Shown: positions 10,176-19,688 of the stretch, one piece after another
Numbering within the stretch: position 1 is the stretch's first letter
How the letters are laid out: every line of letters starts with the position of its first letter
From: Gammaproteobacteria bacterium
GTDB taxonomy: Bacteria > Pseudomonadota > Gammaproteobacteria > S012-40
Assembly: GCA_029883265.1 (NCBI GenBank)
Contig: JAOUJM010000017.1
Span: 1 to 41,059 of the forward strand
Reading direction: 5' to 3'
DNA: 41,059 nt
Notes under the pieces: generated by a model
What the model saw: the letters and a program-made list of their open reading frames with translations, nothing else
Told to the model about the DNA's origin: nothing
Database searches by the model: none
Translations under genes and position numbers: made by a program

Positions 10176-10598
10176 TTAAAATGGTCGTACAATGACTAAA
10201 ATCAAAATACCCGCTAGTAAAAATACTGGAAATTCATTAAACCACCGATAAAACACATGGCTTCGATGATTCTGATCCTGGCGAAATTGCTTCATAATGC
10301 GATAACACCATAAATAATAGCCGATTAACACCAGTACCAGAGTCAGTTTTGCATGTAGCCAGTAACTGCCCTGGCTAGCTTGCCAGGCATAAGCAAATAA
10401 TAACCACAAACCCAATAACAAGGAACCCACAAAACCCATAGTGGTAATGGCAAATAATTTACGTTCCATTATTTTAAAGCGCTCAATACTTACCACATCA
10501 TCAGTCATGGCATGGTAAACAAAAAGACGCGGTAAATAAAACAAGCCTGCGAACCAGGAAACCACGAAAAACAGATGAAACGCTTTCACCCACAACAT
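10176..10598 (-). CDS. hemJ: Protoporphyrinogen IX oxidase HemJ family membrane protein
   Basis: A 140-residue integral membrane protein with four hydrophobic segments (about residues 5-28, 50-72, 80-98 and 120-139). The N-terminus MLWVKAFHLFFVVSWFAG and the FYLPRLFVYHA stretch are typical of HemJ (UPF0093/DUF2269-like), which oxidises protoporphyrinogen IX to protoporphyrin IX as the step after HemF. The end NEFPVFLLAGILILVIVRPF is also characteristic. It lies 16 bases before nudE on the same strand. Together with hemF it indicates the HemF-HemJ version of late haem synthesis; hemG or hemY are not seen here. Confidence 0.9.
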   Translation of the reverse strand: MLWVKAFHLFFVVSWFAGLFYLPRLFVYHAMTDDVVSIERFKIMERKLFAITTMGFVGSLLLGLWLLFAYAWQASQGSYWLHAKLTLVLVLIGYYLWCYRIMKQFRQDQNHRSHVFYRWFNEFPVFLLAGILILVIVRPF

Positions 10599-10641
10599 GA
10601 TTTAGCTCCTTTGTGTATAAAATGGGTATTTGTTTTGCGGT

Positions 10642-12330
10642 TTAAGCTTTAATTGGAAATGCCATCACGTCTTCCGCCGTCAGTACACCTTTTATCTTGC
10701 TGTGTCCTGAATCGCCTAGAATAACACATGCGTCAGCAAATCCGGCCCGAATTTGCTCATAAGCGGTTTGTAAATTATCCGATTCCTTGATACTAACAGC
10801 ACTTAATGATCGCGCGGGAATTGCATCAAGTTCAATTTCAAGTTGCTGGTGATGTTGCAAAAAACGAAGAACGTCGACTGCGGCTATGAGTTGGTAATAG
10901 CCATCACCACGCTCGTACACCAACCATTGCGGCTTATTAGCAAAAATACTCGCCACAGAATCGCGTGAGAATACCTGATCAATCAGCTTAATATCACGGT
11001 TGGCCACCGACAATGCTGATTTATTACGCAATTGTTTAATTGTTGCATCATTCTCGTAGTGAAAACCACGCTCGCTTAACAAAGCAAGGAAAATACTCGG
11101 CTGACGGAATAAGGTTTTGACCACTAAACCAGAGAAAATAATTGCACATAGCCCCGGCAGGATAATATGTGGTGAATAACTTAGCTCGAGAATGGCAATT
11201 ATCGCAGCAACCGGCGCATGTAGACTGGCCGACATCATCGCACCCATGCCAATCAAGGCGTAGACACCCGGTTCACTCACCGAACCCGGCCACATTTCCT
11301 GAGCAATCAACCCCATAATTGCGCCACAAACTGCACCGATAAATAAACTTGGGCCTATCAATCCGGCCGGAATGCCCAAACCAAGAGCAAAACAGGTTGC
11401 GAATAACTTAGCGGCAAGCAAAATTAATAGGGTTGCCATAAGCATTTCATTGCTAAGCGTAGACTGAACCGTATCCCAGCCCAGACTCATGATAGCCGGT
11501 ACAAATAAGGCCACCACGCCCGTGACTACACCAGCAAGACTAAAACGAGTCAGGATGGTCAAAGCAGAACTAATACGGGAAAACCATACAATGCTGCGAA
11601 TAAAAACCATTGCAACCACACCAACAACTAATCCAGTCACCACAACCCATAAAAGTTCTGCATTTTGCATATGCGCAATAGCCTGAGGTGGAACCAAAAT
11701 CACCTCATTGCCAAAAACTATTCGAGAGAAAACGGTTGCGGAAATGGCTGCAACCAGTACCGGCACCAAGCTTATAATCGTATATTCCAGTAAAATAACT
11801 TCAGTCGCAAAAATAACCCCGGCTAACGGAGTATTGAAAGACGCTGCTATCGCTGCCGCCATTCCACTAGCAATTAGGGTGCGTTGAGCTTTATTGGGCA
11901 AATCCTGCCACAAGCCTAACAAACTTCCACATGCCGCACCTAAATGTATCGCCGGGCCTTCACGTCCAACCGAATGGCCGAAGACAATACTGATAGCTGC
12001 CGCGAAAAATTGTACTACCGCATTCGTCATAGGCAAGTGGCCATGAAAATAGCGTAAACGTTCCATCACATGTACAACCCCTACTGCACGATAACCAGGT
12101 GATAGAAAATGAAATAACAAACCTAGAACGACCCCACCCATGGTCGGTAAAAGAAAAATCCAAAGCTGATCCAAGGCTTCGTAATTTTCAATATTGCCGT
12201 CGGGTAATAAACTGGATTGAGCGGTTTCTACTAATAAACGAAACAATACAATTACGCCGCCAGTGAAAATACCGACGAGAAATCCCAGAAAAGCGAGTTT
12301 ACGTATAACGGGAAAATTGGCTAATTGCAT
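10642..12330 (-). CDS. ClC-family chloride/proton transporter with C-terminal CBS pair
   Basis: A 562-residue ClC protein. The gating glutamate lies in VGREGPAIHLG (E124), and the second anion-pore motif in GIPAGLIGPSLFIGA. A GNEV segment lines up by position with the internal 'proton glutamate' region of E. coli ClcA, which suggests an antiporter, though this is inference. The canonical GSGIP loop is replaced by AVGVVHVME, so the central anion-site Ser of ClcA is not present in its usual context and the anion preference is uncertain. After about ten membrane segments a cytoplasmic CBS-domain pair occupies roughly residues 430-562. I use the ATG at 12330 (GAGAG upstream) rather than a TTG one codon earlier. 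It is divergent from the YqaA gene. Confidence 0.92.
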   Translation of the reverse strand: MQLANFPVIRKLAFLGFLVGIFTGGVIVLFRLLVETAQSSLLPDGNIENYEALDQLWIFLLPTMGGVVLGLLFHFLSPGYRAVGVVHVMERLRYFHGHLPMTNAVVQFFAAAISIVFGHSVGREGPAIHLGAACGSLLGLWQDLPNKAQRTLIASGMAAAIAASFNTPLAGVIFATEVILLEYTIISLVPVLVAAISATVFSRIVFGNEVILVPPQAIAHMQNAELLWVVVTGLVVGVVAMVFIRSIVWFSRISSALTILTRFSLAGVVTGVVALFVPAIMSLGWDTVQSTLSNEMLMATLLILLAAKLFATCFALGLGIPAGLIGPSLFIGAVCGAIMGLIAQEMWPGSVSEPGVYALIGMGAMMSASLHAPVAAIIAILELSYSPHIILPGLCAIIFSGLVVKTLFRQPSIFLALLSERGFHYENDATIKQLRNKSALSVANRDIKLIDQVFSRDSVASIFANKPQWLVYERGDGYYQLIAAVDVLRFLQHHQQLEIELDAIPARSLSAVSIKESDNLQTAYEQIRAGFADACVILGDSGHSKIKGVLTAEDVMAFPIKA

Positions 12331-12439
12331 CAAGAGCTCTCGTTTATTTAATTAAGTATTTGAACCTTATCGTTTTAACGTGTCGAGACTTAAAAATCCA
12401 GTTACAATAAAGCTCAATTTTTAGTAACTCGAAGATACT

Positions 12440-12856
12440 GTGACCGATCCTAGTCTCTGGACTTTATTTTTTAGCGCACTTATTTCGGCCACGCTATTCC
12501 CCGGCGGCTCTGAAGCTTTACTGATTTATCTTGCCCTAGAACAACAATATTCTCACTTGCAATTATTATTCATTGTTTCCAGCGGAAATATATTAGGTGG
12601 TATGAGTTCCTGGTTGTTAGGCTGGTATTTAGCAAAACGCTTTCCACAAAAACAGTGGCTCAAACCCAAGCAACAAAAAGCACAGCACCTAGTCAAACAA
12701 TGGGGTGGGCCTGTTTTAATTTTTTCCTGGCTACCCATTATTGGAGATCCTCTATGTTTACTTGCGGGTTGGTTACGAATTAATTGGTTTTTGGCCTTAA
12801 TTTTCATTTCCCTGGGTAAAATTGCACGTTATAGCGTGATTTTATTTTTTGTTTAA
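12440..12856 (+). CDS. YqaA family (DedA/SNARE-associated-like) inner membrane protein
   Basis: A 138-residue membrane protein related to the short YqaA branch of the DedA superfamily. Landmarks are ALISATLFPGGSEALLIYLA at the N-terminus, the SSGNILGGMSSWLLGWYLAKRF block near residue 50, the W-L-P-I-I-G-D-P-L loop near 98 and LGKIARYSVILFF at the end. It begins at a GTG; no ATG is available in frame nearby. DedA proteins are implicated in lipid-carrier flipping and membrane homeostasis, but the YqaA branch has no settled role. The gene is divergent from the ClC gene with 109 bases between. Confidence 0.85.
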   Translation: MTDPSLWTLFFSALISATLFPGGSEALLIYLALEQQYSHLQLLFIVSSGNILGGMSSWLLGWYLAKRFPQKQWLKPKQQKAQHLVKQWGGPVLIFSWLPIIGDPLCLLAGWLRINWFLALIFISLGKIARYSVILFFV

Positions 12857-12947
12857 GCTATTGTTTTTTTTGAGTTTCAGAAATTTATACCCCGTCCGAT
12901 AGAGTGAGTACAGATCTGATTATGGTAAAAAACCGAGTTAACGTGAC

Positions 12948-13682
12948 GTGCATATCCAGCGTTTAGAAATTAATGCATCTGGCTGTGATTACGTGGTAGG
13001 AGATGTCCACGGCAATTTTGAGCTATTAGAGCATTTATTGAAAAAAGTTAATTTCAATATGGACAAAGATCGCCTGATTAGCGTCGGCGACTTAGTCGAT
13101 CGTGGACCACAGAGTGAACGTGTAGTCGAATATTTGGATCAACCTTGGTTTTTCGCAACTAAAGGTAATCACGAAGAATTACTCACCTCCGCATTGGCCA
13201 AAGAACCCGGCATTCAGGATTTATGGATGCGCGTGGGTGGTCGCTGGGCCAATGATGTCGAAATCGATTTCCTCAAAAGTCTCGGCAAACGTTTTGAAAC
13301 ACTACCTTATGTTATTGAAATAGATACACTAAATGGTTTGGTCGGGGTTGTGCACGCAGATGTTCCGTTTGAGGTTTCTTGGTCTCAATTAGTCGCTGAA
13401 CTCGAAAAGAAAAAACCCGATGCAAAATTACTTAAATCCCTAATCTGGTCACGCGAGCGGCATAATAAGCTCAATATGAAACTGCAATACCCTGGTTCCG
13501 TTAAAACCAAACCAGTTGATGATGTTCACCGAGTTTATGTGGGTCACAATATCGTCAATGAAGCCCGCAGTATGGACAATGTTGTTTTTCTCGATACAGG
13601 CGCATTTTGTAACGGCATTCTAACCATGGCCAACCTGGACACTGAAGAATTCATACAAGCCCATTTTGATGAATTGCTCTAG
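12948..13682 (+). CDS. PPP-superfamily metallophosphatase (PrpA/PrpB or ApaH-like)
   Basis: A 244-residue cytosolic phosphatase with the three PPP signatures: VVGDVHGN (D19, H21), [10 protein letters not shown] (D48, D51, R52) and KGNHEE (N74, H75). A downstream VHADVP and VGHN supply the further metal ligands, and FLDTGAF ends the core. The length fits bacterial serine/threonine phosphatases of the PrpA/PrpB type (about 218 residues) or shortened ApaH-like enzymes (about 280), so either protein phosphatase or dinucleoside-polyphosphate hydrolase activity is possible. The start is a GTG with no clear ribosome site. The next gene follows in the same direction after 65 bases and may be co-transcribed. 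Confidence 0.87.
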   Translation: MHIQRLEINASGCDYVVGDVHGNFELLEHLLKKVNFNMDKDRLISVGDLVDRGPQSERVVEYLDQPWFFATKGNHEELLTSALAKEPGIQDLWMRVGGRWANDVEIDFLKSLGKRFETLPYVIEIDTLNGLVGVVHADVPFEVSWSQLVAELEKKKPDAKLLKSLIWSRERHNKLNMKLQYPGSVKTKPVDDVHRVYVGHNIVNEARSMDNVVFLDTGAFCNGILTMANLDTEEFIQAHFDELL

Positions 13683-13747
13683 CAGTTGGCCCAATCACGC
13701 TTGGATTCGTGTTAGTATTCGGCACGGCTTATATACATCCTGACGCT

Positions 13748-16700
13748 ATGCGAATTCGTGAAATACCTTATAACTACACTTCCTTTTCAGATCGTGAAAT
13801 TGTCATTCGTTTTCTCGGCGAAACATCCTGGGAAACATTAAACCAATTACGTGGCAGTCGACGCACGGGTCGTTCCGCACGTATGCTATTTGAAGTCTTA
13901 GGCGATATGTGGGTCATCACCCGCAATCCTTATATCCAAGACGACTTGTTGGAAAACAGTCAACGTCGCAGCTCGCTTATCCATGCGTTGCATCATCGCA
14001 CAGATCAAATATTTCAGCGTGCCGATGAAAACCCTTTGACTTTGGAACTTGTCACACGTACCCGTGAGGCGATAAAGAATTTTGAATCCTGGTTTATTGA
14101 AGAACAACAATTACGCAAAAAAGCCATCAAACATCTCGGTCAGTTCACGCTAAAAGATAATATTGATTTTAGTGGTCTCAGCAAAGTTTCTCATGTGACT
14201 GATGCGACGGACTGGCGGGTTGAGTTTCCCTTTGTTGTAATTACACCTGATAGTGAAACTGAAATTCCCTATATCGTGCGTGGATGCAAACATCTCGGTT
14301 TAATTATTATTGCCCGTGGTGGCGGTACCGGCTATACCGGCGGCGCAGTACCGTTGCATCGCAACACAGCAGTTATTAATTTAGAAAAACTTGATCGCTT
14401 AGCAGAGGTCAAACAACTACATCTACCCGGCTTAGAACAACCTGTCGCAACCATACGCGCCGAAGCGGGTGTGGTTACCAGACAAGTGTCAATTAAAGCA
14501 GAAAAGGCCGGGCGCGTATTTGCGGTCGACCCTACATCCCAGGATGCATCAACTATCGGCGGTAACATCGCCATGAATGCCGGTGGAAAAAAGGCCGTAC
14601 TATGGGGCACCACCATCGACAATCTAGCCAGTTGGCGCATGGTCAACGCCGATGGTCATTGGCTGGAGATCCAACGCCTTAATCATAATCTCGGCAAAAT
14701 TCACGAGCAACAAAATGTCGAATTTAAAGTTACCACTTATGAAGCAGATGGCAACACTGTTATTGGCGAAGCACAACACATTAGACTTCCCGGCAGTTTA
14801 TTTCGCAAACGCGGCCTGGGAAAAGACGTAACCGATAAATTTCTTGGCGGACTACCCGGCGTGCAAAAAGAGGGCTGCGATGGGTTAATCACTTCAGCAG
14901 TTTTTGTTTTACATAAAATGCCAAGTATTACGCACACGGTTTGTTTAGAATTTTTCGGCCAAGATATTGGCAAGGCCGTTCCCGCAATTGTCGACATTAC
15001 ACAATATTTCCAACAGAATCCCGATGTCGCCTTATCCGGCTTGGAACATTTGGATGAACGTTACATCAAGGCAGTTAACTACACCACTAAAGCCACACGT
15101 CCTGTGCGACCCAAAATGGTTTTGTTATGTGATGTGGCCGGTGAACAAGAAGAACATGTGATTGCCGCCACACAAACAATCATAAACTTAACTGAAGCAC
15201 GTGAGGGCGAAGGCTTTATTGCCATTAGCCCCGAAGCGCGCCATCAATTCTGGCTTGATCGTTCCCGCACCGCGGCAATCGCGGCTCACACGAATGCTTT
15301 TAAGATTAATGAAGATGTGGTTATCCCGCTGCATCGTCTCGCTGAATATAATCGTGGCATCGAACGCATCAATATCGAACAATCAATAAAAAACAAAATC
15401 TCCATAGCACAATCGTTTCATTCGCACTTGCAAGCCAATAAAGGTAAGTTTACTTATCGCCAAGACAGTGAAAATAGTGACGAAAACCAAACAATAATCA
15501 CTAATAAAACACAAGCCGCTATGACTTTAATCGAAGATGTAATATTTGATTGGCAGCAAATATTACAGAATATTGAACAAGCACTCAATTTGATCGCAGC
15601 ACGATTCAAAACCCTGGACTATACTGACGAACAAAATAAGACCGTGCTTGTGAATTTACTAGAACGTCGCTTAAAAATATCATTTCGAGAAAGTATCGAG
15701 CGACCTTTAAAAGAAATACTTGTTGGTCGCGACTGGACTGAACTTCGACAACAACTTGACCAACTACACACACAACAGCGTAATAGCCGTTTATTTGTCG
15801 CCACTCATATGCACGCTGGTGATGGCAATGTTCATACAAATATTCCTGTGCATTCCAATGATTATGAAATGCTGCAAGAAGCGGATCGCATTGTCGATCG
15901 AATCATGGAATTAGCCGTTAAACTCGATGGCGTGATTTCCGGCGAACACGGTATTGGCATCACAAAAATCCAATATCTCGGCGATGAAACCATTGAGGCT
16001 TTCCAAAAGTATAAAGACCAAGTTGACCCTGAACATATTTTTAATCGCGGCAAATTGTCAAAAAATGCTGGATTACAAAATGCTTACACACCCTCTTTAC
16101 AGTTACTGCAACAAGAGGCCATTATTCTTGAAGACAGTGACTTGGGTGATTTGAATGACGACGTACGTCACTGCTTGCGTTGCGGCAAATGCAAGTCTGC
16201 TTGTAACACCCATATCCCTCGGGCGAATTTGTTATATTCACCACGCAATAAAATTCTCGGCACCGGATTAATCATTGAAGCCTTTCTTTACGAAGAACAA
16301 ACCCGGCGCGGCATTTCATTTCGCCATTTTGATGAACTTGATGATATAGGTGACCACTGCACAGTTTGTCATAAATGCTTAACACCGTGTCCTGTCAATA
16401 TCGACTTTGGCAATGTTAGTATGCGGATTCGAAAGTTATTAAAAGACCGCGGACAAAAAAAGCCCGCACTTGCAACAAAATTAGCCTTGGCTTTTTTGAA
16501 CACATCCGAACCACCAACATTGCGCTTAATGCGTCGTTTATTTATTCGCAGTGGTTATCGGGTGCAACGCATGGGCCATCGATTGTTTCGTTACATGGGT
16601 TTAATTAACAATAATAAACCACCACGCACGACTCAGGGCAAACCTAAACTTGAAGAACAGGTGATTCATTTTGTACGCCGCCCCTTGCCAAAACATTTAC

Positions 16701-17572
16701 CGAAAACCACCACCCGTGCGTTATTAGATATTGAGGATAATAAAACTATTCCTATCATTCCTGCAATGACGCCTGGCAATGAGGAAGTAGAAACCGTTTT
16801 TTATTTTCCTGGTTGCGGCTCTGAACGCTTATTCTCACAAATAGCGCTGGCTACTTTGACCATGTTGCATCACAGTAATACTCAAACCGTGCTACCGCCT
16901 GGTTATTTGTGTTGTGGTTACCCACAAAAAGCGGTTGGTGATGCCAAACTCGGCCAAAAGATTACCACCGAAAACCGTGTTTTGTTTCACCGCATGGCAA
17001 ATACTCTGAACTACCTAGATATCAGTACAATAATTGTTTCTTGTGGAACCTGTATGGATCAGTTGATGCTATATGAGTTTTCTAAAATTTTTCCTCAAGC
17101 GCGCTTACTCGACATCCATGAATTTTTGTTAGAAAAAGGCATTTCGCTGGAAAATAATAACACCAATTATTTGTATCACGACCCCTGTCATACACCGATG
17201 AAACAGTATCGGGCAAACACAGTCGCTGAAAAACTATTAGGCAGCGATGTACAATTAACTGAACGTTGCTGCGGAGAAGCGGGCACCTTTGCTGTCTCTC
17301 GTCCTGATATTGCATCACAAGTTCGTTTTCGCAAAAAGGAAGAACTACTAAGCGATCTTGACGCATTGCACCAACGCTCAAGCAAAACAACAACCAAACT
17401 TTTAACTTCTTGCCCGGCTTGCATGCAAGGTTTATCACGTTATGAGAGCGAAACAAAAATAGAAACTGATTATATTGTCGTCGAATTAGCTAAACAGCTT
17501 TTAGGTGATCAATGGGATCAACAATTTTTACAGACTATGAAAAGCAACAAAATTGAACGCGTGTTGCTCTAA
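13748..17572 (+). CDS. DUF3683 / FAD-linked oxidase / iron-sulfur oxidoreductase fusion
   Basis: A 1274-residue redox enzyme joining GlcD-like and GlcF-like modules. Residues about 1-85 ([21 protein letters not shown]) match DUF3683. An FAD-binding PCMH domain follows near 160-340 ([34 protein letters not shown]), then the C-terminal FAD-oxidase domain ending in [11 protein letters not shown] and [10 protein letters not shown] near 690-745. Two ferredoxin-type 4Fe-4S motifs sit near 809 ([11 protein letters not shown]) and 871 ([12 protein letters not shown]). Two CCG domains end the protein (PGCG with CCGYP near 1055, DPCH with CCGEAG near 1174). Likely an alpha-hydroxyacid (D-lactate or glycolate type) dehydrogenase feeding electrons to the respiratory chain; the substrate is not known. 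I start at the ATG at 13748; a GTG at 13709 would add 13 residues unlike the family. Its stop is two bases from the convergent Rieske gene. Confidence 0.93.
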   Translation: MRIREIPYNYTSFSDREIVIRFLGETSWETLNQLRGSRRTGRSARMLFEVLGDMWVITRNPYIQDDLLENSQRRSSLIHALHHRTDQIFQRADENPLTLELVTRTREAIKNFESWFIEEQQLRKKAIKHLGQFTLKDNIDFSGLSKVSHVTDATDWRVEFPFVVITPDSETEIPYIVRGCKHLGLIIIARGGGTGYTGGAVPLHRNTAVINLEKLDRLAEVKQLHLPGLEQPVATIRAEAGVVTRQVSIKAEKAGRVFAVDPTSQDASTIGGNIAMNAGGKKAVLWGTTIDNLASWRMVNADGHWLEIQRLNHNLGKIHEQQNVEFKVTTYEADGNTVIGEAQHIRLPGSLFRKRGLGKDVTDKFLGGLPGVQKEGCDGLITSAVFVLHKMPSITHTVCLEFFGQDIGKAVPAIVDITQYFQQNPDVALSGLEHLDERYIKAVNYTTKATRPVRPKMVLLCDVAGEQEEHVIAATQTIINLTEAREGEGFIAISPEARHQFWLDRSRTAAIAAHTNAFKINEDVVIPLHRLAEYNRGIERINIEQSIKNKISIAQSFHSHLQANKGKFTYRQDSENSDENQTIITNKTQAAMTLIEDVIFDWQQILQNIEQALNLIAARFKTLDYTDEQNKTVLVNLLERRLKISFRESIERPLKEILVGRDWTELRQQLDQLHTQQRNSRLFVATHMHAGDGNVHTNIPVHSNDYEMLQEADRIVDRIMELAVKLDGVISGEHGIGITKIQYLGDETIEAFQKYKDQVDPEHIFNRGKLSKNAGLQNAYTPSLQLLQQEAIILEDSDLGDLNDDVRHCLRCGKCKSACNTHIPRANLLYSPRNKILGTGLIIEAFLYEEQTRRGISFRHFDELDDIGDHCTVCHKCLTPCPVNIDFGNVSMRIRKLLKDRGQKKPALATKLALAFLNTSEPPTLRLMRRLFIRSGYRVQRMGHRLFRYMGLINNNKPPRTTQGKPKLEEQVIHFVRRPLPKHLPKTTTRALLDIEDNKTIPIIPAMTPGNEEVETVFYFPGCGSERLFSQIALATLTMLHHSNTQTVLPPGYLCCGYPQKAVGDAKLGQKITTENRVLFHRMANTLNYLDISTIIVSCGTCMDQLMLYEFSKIFPQARLLDIHEFLLEKGISLENNNTNYLYHDPCHTPMKQYRANTVAEKLLGSDVQLTERCCGEAGTFAVSRPDIASQVRFRKKEELLSDLDALHQRSSKTTTKLLTSCPACMQGLSRYESETKIETDYIVVELAKQLLGDQWDQQFLQTMKSNKIERVLL

Positions 17573-17574
17573 TT

Positions 17575-17919
17575 TCACGTACCAAACAACATCAAACGCT
17601 GGTTTTCAATTTTCACGCTTAGTGATTTTAACGATTGATTCAAACACGGCCCCCAAACACATCGGCCATCCTCGATGCGAAAACGAGCACCGTGCACAGC
17701 ACATTGAATATACTCATTAGACAAATCCAAGAATTGATCGGCTTGCCAATTTAACTCCACACCTGTATGCGGACAGGAATTTTTGTAGGCAAAGAATTTA
17801 TCATCACGTCGAACGACAAATAGGGAAATCGATTGCTGATTAATTTCAAGAGTAAACGATTTAGCCTGATGGTTAGGAATTGCATCCAGATCGCATAAAA
17901 ATACAGCGTCTGAATTCAC
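17575..17919 (-). CDS. Rieske-type [2Fe-2S] ferredoxin
   Basis: A 114-residue soluble Rieske protein. The cluster ligands are clear: C49-P-H51-TG and, 21 residues on, C73-AVH76-GARF. A WGPC follows the second motif. There is no signal peptide, TAT motif or membrane anchor, so it is a cytosolic ferredoxin of the NirD/BphF kind rather than a bc1 subunit. The start is a GTG that overlaps the stop of the hydrolase gene by one base (TAGTG), so translation is coupled. Partner enzyme unknown; no oxygenase subunit lies nearby. Confidence 0.88.
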   Translation of the reverse strand: MNSDAVFLCDLDAIPNHQAKSFTLEINQQSISLFVVRRDDKFFAYKNSCPHTGVELNWQADQFLDLSNEYIQCAVHGARFRIEDGRCVWGPCLNQSLKSLSVKIENQRLMLFGT

Positions 17920-18620
17920 TAACCCGCCGCTTGAGGCAGCGCATTGTGATGCGCACTAAACACAGGCATTATAAAACTTTCAATGCTTTCGCGCAGGGCG
18001 TTTAATTGCCGATGAAAAAAATGACCAACATTACTCAGAACAATCACGTCCGGTGCCCGTAGCAAATCATCCAGCCATAACTGAACTTCATCGAATGGTA
18101 CGATTTCATCGTCATTACCTTGTATCACTAACCAAGGACAGCTCGGCGTGGTCAGCGAACGAAAATCGAAAAAATTAACCGGTGGGGCAACCGTAATCAA
18201 GCGGTCGACAACCGTTTGTGTGGAGACTTTCAATGACACATAAGCACCGAAAGAAAATCCTGCTAACCATAAGGCATGGCCAGGATAGGTTTTACGCACA
18301 TAGGCGATAACGGCTTTTAAATCTTCGGCTTCACCCACACCTTCAGAATATTCCCCTTCGCTATCACCTACCCCTCTAAAATTGAAGCGCAAAGCAGTAA
18401 CACCTTGCTGGGAAAGTGTGCGAGCAATGGTATAGGTCACTTTGTTGTTTAAGCTACCATCGTACAGCGGGTGTGGATGACATACGACAGCGATAATTTT
18501 TTTCTTACCGCTTTGTGGAATACTTAATACCGCTTCCAAACGCCCCTCAGGGCCATTTATATAAAAAGCAGGTTGTTCACCACTTTTCCTTGTTTCGTCT
18601 TTTGTTATTCCTAAATTCAT
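17919..18620 (-). CDS. Alpha/beta hydrolase (dienelactone hydrolase/esterase-like)
   Basis: A 233-residue alpha/beta hydrolase. CHPHPLYDG (about 47-55) is the oxyanion-region signature of the YsgA/Xaa-Pro-like small hydrolases. The nucleophile elbow is GFSFG with S123, the acid is in QGNDDEIVP (D170/D171) and the base is H200 in NVGHFFH. A FRGVGDSEG stretch near 81 is also typical. The start is the ATG at 18620 with GAGG seven bases upstream; a TTG 12 bases earlier is less likely. It is the first gene of a two-gene unit with the Rieske ferredoxin, under the promoter at 18653-18681. Substrate unknown. Confidence 0.88.
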   Translation of the reverse strand: MNLGITKDETRKSGEQPAFYINGPEGRLEAVLSIPQSGKKKIIAVVCHPHPLYDGSLNNKVTYTIARTLSQQGVTALRFNFRGVGDSEGEYSEGVGEAEDLKAVIAYVRKTYPGHALWLAGFSFGAYVSLKVSTQTVVDRLITVAPPVNFFDFRSLTTPSCPWLVIQGNDDEIVPFDEVQLWLDDLLRAPDVIVLSNVGHFFHRQLNALRESIESFIMPVFSAHHNALPQAAG

Positions 18621-18652
18621 GAAAAACCTCAAACTACCCGAAGGAACCGAGC

Positions 18653-18681
18653 ATCCTATCGTTAAAATTAAAACCTGTCAA
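18653..18681 (-). promoter_or_regulatory. Sigma70-like promoter for hydrolase-Rieske unit
   Basis: On the minus strand a perfect -35, TTGACA (18676-18681), is followed after 17 bases by TAGGAT (18653-18658). Transcription would begin near 18646, giving a leader of about 26 bases with the GAGG ribosome site. This is the best promoter match in the window and separates this unit from the upstream patatin gene. Confidence 0.65.
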
Positions 18682-18744
18682 TTTGTATAATAAATAGACT
18701 AGCCCATGGTATCGGCACTGCTAATTATAAATTGAGTAATTGCT

Positions 18745-19659
18745 TCACTTATTCAACATCTTCTTTATAAAAGGGATTTGTGCTTGAACTGCGTCAAAAC
18801 CAGCCTCGATTAACTCTTCTCCACGATCAAAATCTAGCAAATTCACCTGCGAAAGCTGTGGCCTTATGCTTAAATCAGGTGGATCACCGCCCATGCGGCT
18901 GCGAGTAATGCGATCTTGCATAATGTTAATTGCACTTGCCATAACATCAAACACACTTGGATTTTGCTCATCATCGTGATTAATTCTTTTCAGGAAGTTA
19001 TTCGTACGAGATCGGATATCTTCACTCATCCATGAACCCAGCCAACTAACTAAAGCATTGTTATTCACTTCCTCAGGGTTTTGTTTTGCAAAATGTTTGC
19101 CTACAATGTCACTATTAAGATTAACAGCAATAACAATATCAGCACCCATGGCCCGACACAAAGACACAGGCACAGGATTTACCAAACCACCATCAACCAA
19201 CCAATGCTCTTCTTTTCTAACGGGTGCAAACATTCCTGGCAAGGCCATGGACGCTCGAACTGCTGACCATAGATCACCTTGGCGCAACCAAATCTCACGG
19301 CCTGTTTGTAAATCAGTTGCAACACAGGCAAAAGGCTTGGGCATATTTTCAATTTTAAATTCGCCAATTTGTTTCTCTAGCTCTGCAATTAATTTTTTTC
19401 CTTCAATTAAACTACCGCTAGAAAACAAACTAATGTCAGCAAGCTTAAAAATAAATCGCTTATCAAGCGCAAGCACCCAATGCTTCAACTCAGCAAGCTT
19501 ATCGGCAGCATAGGCAGCGGACACTAAAGAACCAATAGAGCTTCCGCAGATAATATTTGGGTGAATTGATTCAGCCGCTAGCGCTTCTAATACCCCAATA
19601 TGTGACCAACCACGCGCTGCGCCGCTTCCTAGTGCAATACCAAGCTTGAGTTGACTCAT
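18745..19659 (-). CDS. Patatin-like phospholipase (RssA/NTE family)
   Basis: A 304-residue patatin-domain hydrolase. The oxyanion hole is GSGAARGWSHIGVL (residues 11-24), the nucleophile is S41 in GSSIG, and the catalytic Asp is D156 in VDGGLVNPVPV. The layout matches the RssA group of short bacterial patatins. There is no signal peptide, so it should act on the inner face of the membrane as a phospholipase or lysophospholipase. The gene begins 29 bases after the stop of the large lipoprotein gene and is probably co-transcribed with it. No secretion or effector genes lie near. Confidence 0.92.
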   Translation of the reverse strand: MSQLKLGIALGSGAARGWSHIGVLEALAAESIHPNIICGSSIGSLVSAAYAADKLAELKHWVLALDKRFIFKLADISLFSSGSLIEGKKLIAELEKQIGEFKIENMPKPFACVATDLQTGREIWLRQGDLWSAVRASMALPGMFAPVRKEEHWLVDGGLVNPVPVSLCRAMGADIVIAVNLNSDIVGKHFAKQNPEEVNNNALVSWLGSWMSEDIRSRTNNFLKRINHDDEQNPSVFDVMASAINIMQDRITRSRMGGDPPDLSIRPQLSQVNLLDFDRGEELIEAGFDAVQAQIPFIKKMLNK

Positions 19660-19688
19660 AAAAATATGACCTGAATTAGAAAAAGAAA

